Of a stretch of 64,000 nt of DNA, positions 9,143 to 18,095 are shown in pieces. The stretch covers positions 1 through 64,000 of the forward strand of contig CAKZKT010000144.1 of assembly GCA_937124585.1 (NCBI GenBank), written 5' to 3'. The position numbers and the translations under genes are program-made. The stretch is from an uncultured Anaerolineae bacterium. Lineage in GTDB: Bacteria; Chloroflexota; Anaerolineae; CG2-30-64-16. The notes under the pieces are model-generated. The model did not search any database. It had not been told where the DNA came from and was given only the letters and a program-made list of their open reading frames with translations. Positions within the stretch are counted from its first letter, which is position 1. Each line of letters opens with the position of its first letter.

Positions 9143-10033
9143 CTACGGCCGTCCGGCAATCGGGAAGCGGTAGTGGCGGCCTGCCTGCACGTCGAGCGTG
9201 CCATTGATGTCGGCCCATGGCGGCGGCGCATCTATTGTGTAGGTGTAACGGCCCGGCGCCAGGCAATAGAGACGCTCGCTGTTCGGCGGGATCTTGAAGT
9301 TATCGGCCCAGCCCCGTCCGTCGCTGATCGTGACGTTCAGTTCGGCGCCCATATGATTCTGGAACAGATAGCAGCCTTTATCGGTCGGCAGACCGCCCGC
9401 TGTGGGCGGCGATGTCGGCTGAGGCCGCGGCGTGGGCCGTGGGGTAGGCGATGGCACGCGGATGACGGGGACCTGGGCGCACGGCATGTTGAGCTGGACC
9501 AGGTCGGCGCCGCCTGAACGCCGCGCCACCCATCCCTCCAGCTTGCCCGGGGTGCGCACTTTGAGCCAGGTGCATTGATCGGCCTGGCCGATGACGGTCA
9601 ATGCGTCGCCGCGCGCCACGCGACCGATGGCCTCGTACCGCGTGTCCGGTCCGGTGCGCACGTTGAGGGTGTCGGTGGCGACGACGGCATCCAGCGCCGG
9701 GGTCGGTGTGACGGTCGGTTTCTCCGTGGGCGGGGCCGTCGGTGTGGCCGAGTGCGTGGCGGTTGCGGTGGGAGGCAGCGGCGTTGCGGTGGGGGGCACG
9801 GGCGTCGCGGTCGGCGACGGCGAGGAAATCGGCGACGGCGTCTGAGTCGGTGGCGGGGGCGAGGGCGTCGCAGAAGGGGCCGGCAACGGCGTGGCGCTCG
9901 GCGGCTCTGCTCGTATGGCGATTGACGACGTTGCGGTGGCAGCCGGCGAACTGCCTTTGCATGCCACAAGCGTCGTTAACGCAACAAGGATCACGGCCAC
10001 GGAAATGATGCTTCGGACGCACGAGCGCTTCAT
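9143..10033 (-). CDS. lipoprotein with T/P-rich linker and bacterial SH3 domain
   Basis: MKRSCVRSIISVAVILVALTTLVACKG lipobox; TATPVPPTATPLPPTATATHSATP linker; TLNVRTGPDTRYEAIGRVARGDALTVIGQ SH3b. Confidence 0.8.
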   Translation of the reverse strand: MKRSCVRSIISVAVILVALTTLVACKGSSPAATATSSIAIRAEPPSATPLPAPSATPSPPPPTQTPSPISSPSPTATPVPPTATPLPPTATATHSATPTAPPTEKPTVTPTPALDAVVATDTLNVRTGPDTRYEAIGRVARGDALTVIGQADQCTWLKVRTPGKLEGWVARRSGGADLVQLNMPCAQVPVIRVPSPTPRPTPRPQPTSPPTAGGLPTDKGCYLFQNHMGAELNVTISDGRGWADNFKIPPNSERLYCLAPGRYTYTIDAPPPWADINGTLDVQAGRHYRFPIAGRP

Positions 10034-10049
10034 AAGCCGCCTCCCGGAC

Positions 10050-10079
10050 GTGTCGGGCACTCTACAGGGTGCCCGGCAC
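10050..10079. repeat. dispersed hairpin, copy 1 (GTGYCGGGCAC-N8-GTGCCCGGCAC)
   Basis: gtgtcgggcac-tctacagg-gtgcccggcac, one stem mismatch, just upstream of the SH3 lipoprotein start. Confidence 0.7.
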
Positions 10080-10131
10080 ATCCAAACTGACGCATCCGGG
10101 ATGAAAATACGTCACAGCGGGGGAAAACAAA

Positions 10132-10160
10132 TCCGGGGGCCTCATGCCGAAGCCCCCGGA
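10132..10160 (-). terminator. Rho-independent terminator downstream of AOR
   Basis: tccgggggc / gcccccgga stem followed on minus strand by TTTGTTTTCC. Confidence 0.75.
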
Positions 10161-10166
10161 AATGGC

Positions 10167-12002
10167 CTAGATGATCTCCAGATCCTTCAGCTTGCTCTCC
10201 GGCACGACGCCATCCACCCAGCCGCGCGCCTCATAGTACTCGGCCAGCATCTTGTCCAGCTCGCAGACATGGCCTGTGGAGCCCTGCATCGTGGACGGCT
10301 CTTCCAGGAAGCGCTTGGGCAGGGTGTCATCCTTGCCGGTGAAGCCGGCGAGATTGTTGTAGTGGCGCTCCAGATTGTAGACCCGCTCGCCGACTTTCAT
10401 CAGGTAATCGGCCGTGCAGGGCGCGCCGGTGATGGCGGCGAACTGCATGGCGTAGCCCTCCATGGACTCGGCGAAGGTGGAGAACTTGCACACATCCAGG
10501 CAGTCGGTGAGGGCGTGCACGTTCTGGAACACGACCAGCAGCTTGCCCTTGCCCTCCCAGGCCAGCGGGTCAACCGTAGAGGCCGGGCCGAGCACGTTGC
10601 CCGCGATCTCGGCGGCCGGGGTGTAGCCGCGCAGATGGCACGCGCCACGATTCGAGGTGGCATAACCGATGCCCATGCCTTTGAGGCCACGCGGGTCATA
10701 GGCCGGGATGCCCTGATCTTTGACCGCCATGGCCAGCTCGGGATGGCCGAGCTTCTTGGCCGCTTTGCCGGTGCCCTCGGCTAGGATGTCGCCAATACCC
10801 TCGCGGTATGCGATCTTGCGCATCATCTCGACCATGCCGTGCGTATCGCCCCAGGCCAGGCCATCGCCATTGGCATAGCCGCGCTGGGTGTATTCCATGT
10901 ACATGGCCAGGACGACGCCAATCTCGATGGCATCATAGCCGTAGTCATTGGCGCGATCGATCATGTAGGCGATGGCGCCGACATCGTCATTGTCGCACAT
11001 GGCGCCCAGCGACCAGGCCGACTCGTACTCGACACTCTCCATGTGCACCTTGAACGGCCCCTCTTTGATCTCCACCTCTTTCTTGCAGGCCACCGGGCAG
11101 GCGTGACAGGTGGGGTCGTTCACCAACACGTTGGCTTTGACGTACTCGCCGCTGATCCGCTCGGCCTTTTCGCCGAACGAGGTTACCTGGCCGTTGCGCG
11201 TGGGCAGCGCGCCCATGTTGCTGGTGATGTTCATGAGCACGTTCGTGCCGTAGACCGAAAGCCCGCCCTTGCGCGGTGCGGTGAGCACCCGCTCGTCCAT
11301 CAGCTCGGCCAGGGCGCGCTTCTGCGCCTCTTTCCAGCCCTCTTTGTCCACAGGCCGCGGCCGGTTCGCATGCTCGCCCTTGATCACGATCGCCTTCAGG
11401 TGCTTGCTGCCGCCGACGCAGCCCGTGCCGCCGCGGCCCGAGGCGCGATCGTCCTCGTTCATCCAGTTGGCGAATTTCACCAGGTGCTCGCCGGCCGGAC
11501 CGATGGTGATGACGCTGAGGTCCTTCGGCCCACCATGCCGCTCCTGCAGGATTTTGACCGTCTCGTGCACGGTCTTGCCCCACAGGTCGCTGGCATCGTG
11601 CAGCGTCACCTGGCCGTTCTCCACATAGGCGTAGACCGGCTTCTCGGCCTTGCCTTTGAAGACCAGGCCGTCGAAGCCCGCCCATTTAAGCCGGGCCGCC
11701 GACCAGCCGCCATGATGGGAATCGGTCACGGTGCCGGTCAGGGGCGATTTGGTAACGACGGCCATGCGGCCGCTCAGGTTGACGTCGGTGCCGGTGAGCG
11801 GCCCGTTCATGAAGCAGAGAATGTTGTCCGGCGACAGAGGATCCACTTGCGGCCCGTTGTCGAAGACGTACTTGACGCCCAGGCCACGCGCGCCGATGTA
11901 CTTGCGCGCGTCTTCTTCGGCAATCGGCTTGTACTCGATCTGCCCGGTGGTCAGATCAATCCAGGCCACTCGATTCGCATACCCGCCCAGTTGCATATGC
12001 AC
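10167..12002 (-). CDS. aldehyde ferredoxin oxidoreductase family protein (tungsto/molybdopterin)
   Basis: GGYANRVAWIDLTTGQIEY; SGRMAVVTKSPLTGTVTDSHHGG; CHACPVACKKEVEI cluster ligands; TDCLDVCKF. Confidence 0.93.
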   Translation of the reverse strand: MHMQLGGYANRVAWIDLTTGQIEYKPIAEEDARKYIGARGLGVKYVFDNGPQVDPLSPDNILCFMNGPLTGTDVNLSGRMAVVTKSPLTGTVTDSHHGGWSAARLKWAGFDGLVFKGKAEKPVYAYVENGQVTLHDASDLWGKTVHETVKILQERHGGPKDLSVITIGPAGEHLVKFANWMNEDDRASGRGGTGCVGGSKHLKAIVIKGEHANRPRPVDKEGWKEAQKRALAELMDERVLTAPRKGGLSVYGTNVLMNITSNMGALPTRNGQVTSFGEKAERISGEYVKANVLVNDPTCHACPVACKKEVEIKEGPFKVHMESVEYESAWSLGAMCDNDDVGAIAYMIDRANDYGYDAIEIGVVLAMYMEYTQRGYANGDGLAWGDTHGMVEMMRKIAYREGIGDILAEGTGKAAKKLGHPELAMAVKDQGIPAYDPRGLKGMGIGYATSNRGACHLRGYTPAAEIAGNVLGPASTVDPLAWEGKGKLLVVFQNVHALTDCLDVCKFSTFAESMEGYAMQFAAITGAPCTADYLMKVGERVYNLERHYNNLAGFTGKDDTLPKRFLEEPSTMQGSTGHVCELDKMLAEYYEARGWVDGVVPESKLKDLEII

Positions 12003-12051
12003 CTCCTCGTGTGATGTGGATGGAATGTGGCAGACGAATAGAAATGAAAAA

Positions 12052-12090
12052 CGGCGGATCGTTATATCCTATAGATATAACGATCCGCCG
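12052..12090. promoter_or_regulatory. perfect 16-bp inverted repeat upstream of AOR: ModE-like operator or terminator/attenuator
   Basis: cggcggatcgttatat-cctatag-atataacgatccgccg; half-sites CGTTATAT/ATATAACG resemble ModE sites; on minus strand the stem is followed by TTTTT. Confidence 0.75.
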
Positions 12091-12358
12091 CCACGATTCT
12101 GATCCGAAGCTACGTCAATCCGACTTCGGCGCCTTGTAGCCGCTATTCCGGCTGAGAACGGCCACGGTCTCACGGTATTCCTCCGGCGCGAAGCATCTGA
12201 CCGAAAAAGAGCAGGCGAGAATGATTCTACATGATTTCCCCGTGGCGCGCAAATCGCGCCGAGCAGCGGCTACGGCGCCAAGCCGGCGGTTGTGGCGCTA
12301 TCGCCCGCACGCCGAGCGATGGCCGCAAGAAAAATCCCCTCCCCCCGAACAATCGCCG

Positions 12359-12730
12359 TTATTCCGGGCCGCCAAAGGCATCGGCGAAAAGGCGGGCAAT
12401 GGCCGCGTCGGCCGCGGCCGCAAAACGCCGAAAACGCGCCAGATAGTCTTGCCCGGCTGCGGTCAGCTGCGCCGAGCCGCCCTTCACGCCCCCGCGCTGT
12501 CGTTCCACCAGCCGCACCCCCAGCGCCTGTTCCATCTCATCCAGCCGATGCCAGGCGAGCGTGTAGGTGATTTGCATCTGCGCGGCCGCGGCGCGAATCG
12601 AACCGGTCTCGGCGATTGCCGCCAGCAGCTCGGCGCGCCACCGGCTCAACGCAACCCGGCCGTTGACCTCCAGCCACAGATTGGCGTGGACGGCGAGAGA
12701 TCGGGGTGGATGGTTATCGGACGACGTCAT
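12359..12730 (-). CDS. ModE-type HTH (LysR-like winged helix) regulator without molbindin domains
   Basis: RAELLAAIAETGSIRAAAAQMQITYTLAWHRLDEMEQALGVRLVERQRGGVKGGSAQLTAAGQDYL aligns with the ModE N-terminal HTH. Confidence 0.85.
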   Translation of the reverse strand: MTSSDNHPPRSLAVHANLWLEVNGRVALSRWRAELLAAIAETGSIRAAAAQMQITYTLAWHRLDEMEQALGVRLVERQRGGVKGGSAQLTAAGQDYLARFRRFAAAADAAIARLFADAFGGPE

Positions 12731-12752
12731 GCCCGCTGGTTTCCTCCGGCCG

Positions 12753-13988
12753 TTACGGGCACCGGATCACTCCCTGCGCCCACAGACAGCCCCCGCAGGT
12801 CGGAAACGAGTTGCCGAAGCAGTCTTCCTGGTTGGACAGGCTGTAGTCACAGCCGCCGCAGAAGGTGCAGGGCGAGAAGGTGAAAGCCCGCACGCGGCGA
12901 CGAAAGGCGATGTGGTCGGCCGCGTACCACAGATCGGCCAGGGAACGGTCGGCCAGATTGCCGACGACGTAGGGCCGACTGCGGCGCTCGCGATCGTTCA
13001 GGTAACTGGTGTGCTCGTGCAGCAGCGGCAAGCAGGGGCTGAAACCGCCATCCCAGCGAATGGCGGCCGCACCGGCGTCAATGAACGGGCAGCGGTTGTT
13101 GGCATCCCCCAGGTTGTGTCCGCCCAGGCTGATGTTGTGATGGCTGCGCAGCACCTGGTACAGCATCGGCGCCGTTTCCTCGTCCACGTCCATCCTGGGC
13201 AGGTCCACATGGGGCGTCCACAGCGAAGGCAGGTAGGCGATGTCGGTCAGCGCGCGGCCGTACAGGATCTCACCCCGCATCTCCTCCGTGTAGGGCAGGA
13301 GATTGGTCACCAGAAAACGGTTGGCGCCCAGATGGCTGCCCAGGCTGAGCAGCTGCGGCAGGTCGCCGATATTGCGTCGCATGGCCACGAACGCGATCCC
13401 GATCTCCGGCCGACGCAGGTGCGCCGGCGGCCGCAGCGCGCTGAAACGGCTGAGATTGGACAGCACCGTGGGCAGGGCAGCGCCCAGACGAACGTCAGCA
13501 TAGCTCTCCGGCCGCGCGCCGTCCAGCGATACCCACAGCCGATCCAGACCGGCCGCGATCAGGCGCCTGGCCATCATCTCGTCCAGCAGGACGCCGTTGG
13601 TGATCAGCTCGGCCCCACAGCCAAGCGCCTTCACCGCGGCCACCATCTCGACGATACGCCGATGCGAGAGCGGTTCGCCAAAGCCCCCGAAGCAGACGGT
13701 TGGCCGGGGCGTGAATGCGGCCAGTCCGACCAGCACGGCCGCAAACGTGGCATCGCTCATGTGGCCGAGCGATTCATTCCAGACGTTGCGGACACAGATG
13801 CGACATGCCAGGTTGCAACAGGAGGTCGGCTCGACGTAGAGCCGTGCCAGGTGTGTCACCGGCCGGCGCAGGCGCAGCGTGCCGGCCTCCTCCTCCACCT
13901 CGACCGTCGTGCCCGCAGCCAGCCCGAAACGCGCGGCGACCTCGGCCGCCAGCACCAACCGGCCATTTTCGTCAATGGATGGGGTCAA
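12753..13988 (-). CDS. radical SAM/SPASM protein with AbrB-like N-terminus; tungsten-cofactor oxidoreductase maturase-like
   Basis: N-terminal IDENGRLVLAAEVAARFGLAAGTTVEVEEEAGTLRLRR; CCNLACRIC rSAM motif; Cys-rich tail CTFCGGCDYSLSNQEDCFGNSFPTCGGCLWAQG; next to AOR. Confidence 0.85.
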   Translation of the reverse strand: MTPSIDENGRLVLAAEVAARFGLAAGTTVEVEEEAGTLRLRRPVTHLARLYVEPTSCCNLACRICVRNVWNESLGHMSDATFAAVLVGLAAFTPRPTVCFGGFGEPLSHRRIVEMVAAVKALGCGAELITNGVLLDEMMARRLIAAGLDRLWVSLDGARPESYADVRLGAALPTVLSNLSRFSALRPPAHLRRPEIGIAFVAMRRNIGDLPQLLSLGSHLGANRFLVTNLLPYTEEMRGEILYGRALTDIAYLPSLWTPHVDLPRMDVDEETAPMLYQVLRSHHNISLGGHNLGDANNRCPFIDAGAAAIRWDGGFSPCLPLLHEHTSYLNDRERRSRPYVVGNLADRSLADLWYAADHIAFRRRVRAFTFSPCTFCGGCDYSLSNQEDCFGNSFPTCGGCLWAQGVIRCP

Positions 13989-15340
13989 GAGAAACCTCCA
14001 GGAGATCCGTTCGCGTACCAGTCGGCACGCGTCAACGGCAAGCCGCTACGGCCGTGCGCGTCTGGCTTGCTCAGCAGTGCCTGATAGACGCTCAGCCGGC
14101 CGGTCGTGAAGCCGTGCGCAGAACCGGACATGAACAGCCGCCAGACCCGATAGGTTGGCTCATCCACGAATTGGAGGGCCTCGGCATGATGTGCTTCGAG
14201 GCGACGCACCCAATGGCGCAGCGTCAGCACGTAGTGCTCGCGCAGGCTCTCCACGTCGCGCACCTCGAAACCGGCCCCTTCGGCCGCTGTCAACGTGGCG
14301 CTGATCGGCGTCAGCTCGCCGTCCGGAAAGACATAGGTGTCGTTGAAGCTGGGGCCGTGGGCCGCGGTAGCGGTGGCACGGCAGGCAATGCCATGGTTGA
14401 GAAAGACACCGGCCGGTTTGAGCAGCTGCCAGGCCTGGGCGAAGTAGGTCGGCAGCAGGGCCGCGCCCACATGCTCGAACATCCCCACGCTGACCAGCGC
14501 GTCGTACCCCTCCGGCTCGTCCACCTCGCGGTAGTCGCGCGCCTCGACGCGGCAGCGGTCGGCCAGGCCCGCAGCGCGAATCCGCTCGTTCGCCAGCTCC
14601 ACCTGAGGCCGGCTCAGCGTGATACCGACAGCCGTCACGTCGTAATGCTGGGCCGCGTAGATCACCAGCCCGCCCCAACCGCAGCCGATGTCGAGCAGTC
14701 GCTGGCCGGGCCGCAGCCGGAGCTTGCGACAGATGTAGTCCAGCTTGCGCTCCTGTGCGGCGTCCAGCTCGTCCTGCGGCGACTGAAAGTAGGCGCACGA
14801 GTAGACCATGCGCCGGTCAAGCCACAGCGCGTAGAAATCGTTCGACACATCGTAGTGATAGGCGATGGCCTGACGGTCGCGCTCGACCGAGTGACGCCGG
14901 CCGCGCAGCCGCGCCGGGCCACGCCGCGTCGTCGGTCGCGGCGGGACCTCGGGCAGCCGCAGCAGCTCGCGCGCCGTAACCAGCCTCTTGCGCCAGCCCC
15001 CTGTGGCCGCGGCCAGCGCGTCGGCCAGGCCGAACACGGCCTCGATGTCGCCCTCGATGTCGAAATCGTCGTACAGATACGCCTCGGCGAGGCCCAGCTC
15101 GTGGCCGGGCAGAAACATCGCGCGCAGCGCGGCCGGATGTTTGAGCACGAGCGTCACCGACCGGGGCGCGTCATCGGGCCAGCGAGCGCCGTTCCACAGA
15201 CGCACGCCGACCTGCGCTTTCGCGCCGGAATCGAACAGGCTCTCCAGGATGCGCACCGAGCGGCCAATGGCCTCAGCGGTCGGGTCATGAGTCGAAACCG
15301 GTTGATCCGCCATGGCGACCTCCTGCTTCAATGTCTCCAT
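13985..15340 (-). CDS. cfa: cyclopropane-fatty-acyl-phospholipid synthase family methyltransferase
   Basis: HYDVSNDFYALWLDRRMVYSCAYF...LDIGCGWGGLVIYAAQHYDVTAVGITLS...SVGMFEHVG. Start may be 15313. Confidence 0.9.
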   Translation of the reverse strand: METLKQEVAMADQPVSTHDPTAEAIGRSVRILESLFDSGAKAQVGVRLWNGARWPDDAPRSVTLVLKHPAALRAMFLPGHELGLAEAYLYDDFDIEGDIEAVFGLADALAAATGGWRKRLVTARELLRLPEVPPRPTTRRGPARLRGRRHSVERDRQAIAYHYDVSNDFYALWLDRRMVYSCAYFQSPQDELDAAQERKLDYICRKLRLRPGQRLLDIGCGWGGLVIYAAQHYDVTAVGITLSRPQVELANERIRAAGLADRCRVEARDYREVDEPEGYDALVSVGMFEHVGAALLPTYFAQAWQLLKPAGVFLNHGIACRATATAAHGPSFNDTYVFPDGELTPISATLTAAEGAGFEVRDVESLREHYVLTLRHWVRRLEAHHAEALQFVDEPTYRVWRLFMSGSAHGFTTGRLSVYQALLSKPDAHGRSGLPLTRADWYANGSPGGFS

Positions 15341-15899
15341 AACGATACAAAAGCTCTGCCGCCGTCATCCAGATCTCGCTGCGATGCAGGCGCAACAGGC
15401 CCCGACCGGCCAGAGTCGGTTCATTGAAGGCCCACATCACTCCCCAGGTGTAGAGGTTCTCCCAAAATTCGCCGAACCGGCCTAACGGATTGTGATATGG
15501 CAGAATGGTGAAGCCGAGCTGCTGAAACAACTTCACCCCGCCCGCATGCGCGCCGGCCAGCGGCAACACGGTGACCCCGCCCACCAGGATCGCATCAGCC
15601 AGCCGTGGATCGCGGGGCATCTGCCGCGCCAGGGCCCGAAAGGATTTGACCAGTCTGCGCTGGGTCCGGACGGCCCAGGCCAGATCGGGCCCGGCAGCCG
15701 GCAGCCGCGGCAGATGCTCGTTCCACAGGTGCAGCTCGATCATAGCCGTGCCGACCGCGTAGGTCTGGCCGGCGAGGGTCAGCGACCGGCTCAGCGCGGT
15801 GCGTCGCACGCGCAGCAGGCAATCGTCCTCGCCGCAAAACTCGAACACGCCGAGAGCCCAGCGCAGAAACCGGTCGAAGCCGCGGATGATCTGCTTCAT
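15285..15899 (-). CDS. YkoP-like domain protein
   Basis: 204 aa; IELHLWNEHLP and VGGVTVLP...LGFTILPYHNPLGRFGEFWENLYTWGVMWAFN typical of YkoP-like proteins. Confidence 0.65.
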   Translation of the reverse strand: MKQIIRGFDRFLRWALGVFEFCGEDDCLLRVRRTALSRSLTLAGQTYAVGTAMIELHLWNEHLPRLPAAGPDLAWAVRTQRRLVKSFRALARQMPRDPRLADAILVGGVTVLPLAGAHAGGVKLFQQLGFTILPYHNPLGRFGEFWENLYTWGVMWAFNEPTLAGRGLLRLHRSEIWMTAAELLYRYGDIEAGGRHGGSTGFDS

Positions 15900-15906
15900 C
15901 CCTGCC

Positions 15907-17124
15907 TCAATGCGGGCGCCGCCGCCAGCCGCCCCATATCGAGACCAGGCGCGGCGGCGCCGGCGTCATGCGGCCATGCTTCGTCAGGATAAAGCGCTCT
16001 CCACGCCAGACGATCTCACGGCCCAGCCCGCCCACGATCCAGGTGAGCGCGCTCAGCACATCGCGCACCGGCAGCCAGAGCAGCCATTGGCGAGAGTCAT
16101 GGTCGCCGACGCGGCCGCTGACCAGCCAGGCCACCACCCAGCGCAGCAACACCGACCCGATGAGGAGCTGCTGGCTTTCCGGCGTCGGCCCCATGAGGGA
16201 CAACAGCACCAGGGCCAGCGGCGTGGCATAGCTCAGGAGCAGCCCCGGATACTCCAGTGGTCGGCTGACGCTGGCGCAGCGCATCCAGCGCACCTCGCGT
16301 TCCCACTGCTCGATGAAACGCGGGGCGCCGAGCACACAGCGGACCACATAGTCCGACAGGCGCACCTGCAGGCCCAGGCCGGCAATGCGCGCGCCCAGCT
16401 GATAATCGTCGGCCAGATAGTCGGCCAGCGCGGCGAACCCGCCGATGCGCGCCAGGTCGCTCCGGCGCAGGGTGACGCTGGCGCCCATAGCGAAACGCAT
16501 GCCGATCACCTTGCGCGCCACCGTGATCGAAGGCAGGAAAGTGACGCCCATGTGCAGCGCCTCCAGGCCGGCCGTCAGGTTTTGCGCGTCCATGCCGAGA
16601 TAGGGACAGGTGACCAGGCCCACGGTCGGATCGGCCAACGGCGCGGTCACCCGACGCAGATAGTCGGGCGTCACCCGCATGTCGCTGTCGCTGACCACCA
16701 GGATCTCGTGGCAGGCCTGCCCGGCCAGGTGGTGCAGCAGGCTCGCTTTCCGATTGGCGCCCGTCGGTTGCACGATGAAAAGCCGGATGCTGATCTGGGG
16801 AAACTCCCGCCTCAGGCGCTCGATGAGCGGGATGACCGGATCGTCCGGGTCGGCCACGCCGAACAACAACTCGTAGTCGGGGTAATCCTGGCGGCAAAAG
16901 CTGGCGAAATTCTGATATGCCTGCGCATCCACCCCTTTGACCGGCTTGAGGATCGAGACGGGTGGGCAGGCTGACGTATCGGCCGGGCAACCGTCGGCCC
17001 GAAGCCGCTCCTCGCGATTGCGGTAATGTCCTTCTGTTTTGAAGAAATCAAACACCAGCCACAGCGCCACCAGCCAATAAAGCCAACTGAACAAAATAAA
17101 TGCGGCCAACAAGGCGGTGATCAT
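15907..17124 (-). CDS. hpnI: HpnI-like/ceramide glucosyltransferase-like GT2
   Basis: PPVSILKPVKGVD...FCRQDYPDYELLFGVADPDDP...VVSDSDMRVTPDYLRRV...ADDYQLGARIAGLG...RWMRCASVSRP. Confidence 0.85.
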   Translation of the reverse strand: MITALLAAFILFSWLYWLVALWLVFDFFKTEGHYRNREERLRADGCPADTSACPPVSILKPVKGVDAQAYQNFASFCRQDYPDYELLFGVADPDDPVIPLIERLRREFPQISIRLFIVQPTGANRKASLLHHLAGQACHEILVVSDSDMRVTPDYLRRVTAPLADPTVGLVTCPYLGMDAQNLTAGLEALHMGVTFLPSITVARKVIGMRFAMGASVTLRRSDLARIGGFAALADYLADDYQLGARIAGLGLQVRLSDYVVRCVLGAPRFIEQWEREVRWMRCASVSRPLEYPGLLLSYATPLALVLLSLMGPTPESQQLLIGSVLLRWVVAWLVSGRVGDHDSRQWLLWLPVRDVLSALTWIVGGLGREIVWRGERFILTKHGRMTPAPPRLVSIWGGWRRRPH

Positions 17125-17207
17125 AAGTGCACCTCCGATCTCGTGACTGGACTACCGATGCCCTCCTTTCTATCTCACTATTTTACCACTTTTTGGGAGC
17201 AAACGTA

Positions 17208-18092
17208 TCACCGAATTGATCCCGCCGCGGCCGACTCATGCACGGCCAGGGTGGCGTAGGTGGCGGGCCGTAAGCCCTGCCCGGCGAACGCGCGACGCAA
17301 CGCCGGGCTGAGGAGCGTCGCCAGGTCGTCGGGATTGGGACCCAGAGCCTCGCCCGATCTGGTCAAAGAAGGATGAAAATAGAACTCTACCGAGGGGACA
17401 GAGAGCTGCCGCAGCGCCTGCAGCACGTAATCCTCCGTCATCTGGCCGCTCTGGAACACGCCGTAGACGCGATGGGCCACGCGCAGGCCGCTGGCGCGCG
17501 CACGCGCCGCGCACCACCCCGACACCAGCCCCAGGCCCAGCGCCCAGCCGATCTTGGCGACCGCGCCTCGCCGATTGTGACGCAAAGCCAGCCGCAGGTC
17601 GTCCCTCGGCACGCGCACGCCCTGCGCGCCGTAGTGCCGGGCCAGGGGCAGCAGCAGGCTGAACACGGTCGGATGCACGTGCAGGTGCTGATGACCGTCC
17701 ACGTGCGAAAGGGGCAGGCCGGTGGCGGCAAACCGCGCAAACTGCGCCGCGATCTCCGCGGCCAGCTCGCGCTGCGCTGCGCAATCCAGCGCGTAGCGCA
17801 GGCCCAGGCGCAATGGATCATCCGGGAAACAGCCGTCGGCGGCGACCAGATGCGGCACATGTGACGGGTCGAGCGCAGGCCGGCCGGCCGAGATGACCAG
17901 GTGCAGGCCCACCGCCAGCGTCGGCGTGCTGCGCGCCAGGGCCACCGCCTCGGCACAGGCATCGCCGGTCACCATCAAGCTGGCGCCGGTGAGCATTCCC
18001 GCGCGATGCGCCTGGATCACCGCGGCGTTGATCTCCGGCGAGCGACCGAAGTCGTCTGCGGTCAGAATGACCTGCGCGCCGGCGAAGGCCAT
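17208..18092 (-). CDS. hpnK: ChbG/HpnK family deacetylase
   Basis: VILTADDFGRSPEINAAVIQAHRAGMLTGASLMVTG...GLHLVIS...HVDGHQHLHVHPTVF. Confidence 0.9.
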   Translation of the reverse strand: MAFAGAQVILTADDFGRSPEINAAVIQAHRAGMLTGASLMVTGDACAEAVALARSTPTLAVGLHLVISAGRPALDPSHVPHLVAADGCFPDDPLRLGLRYALDCAAQRELAAEIAAQFARFAATGLPLSHVDGHQHLHVHPTVFSLLLPLARHYGAQGVRVPRDDLRLALRHNRRGAVAKIGWALGLGLVSGWCAARARASGLRVAHRVYGVFQSGQMTEDYVLQALRQLSVPSVEFYFHPSLTRSGEALGPNPDDLATLLSPALRRAFAGQGLRPATYATLAVHESAAAGSIR

Positions 18093-18095
18093 CCA

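Noticed and set aside
9700-9900. Possible microsatellite (ggcgttgcggtggg-like) on plus strand
   Set aside because: Explained by codons of the T/P-rich linker in the SH3 lipoprotein.
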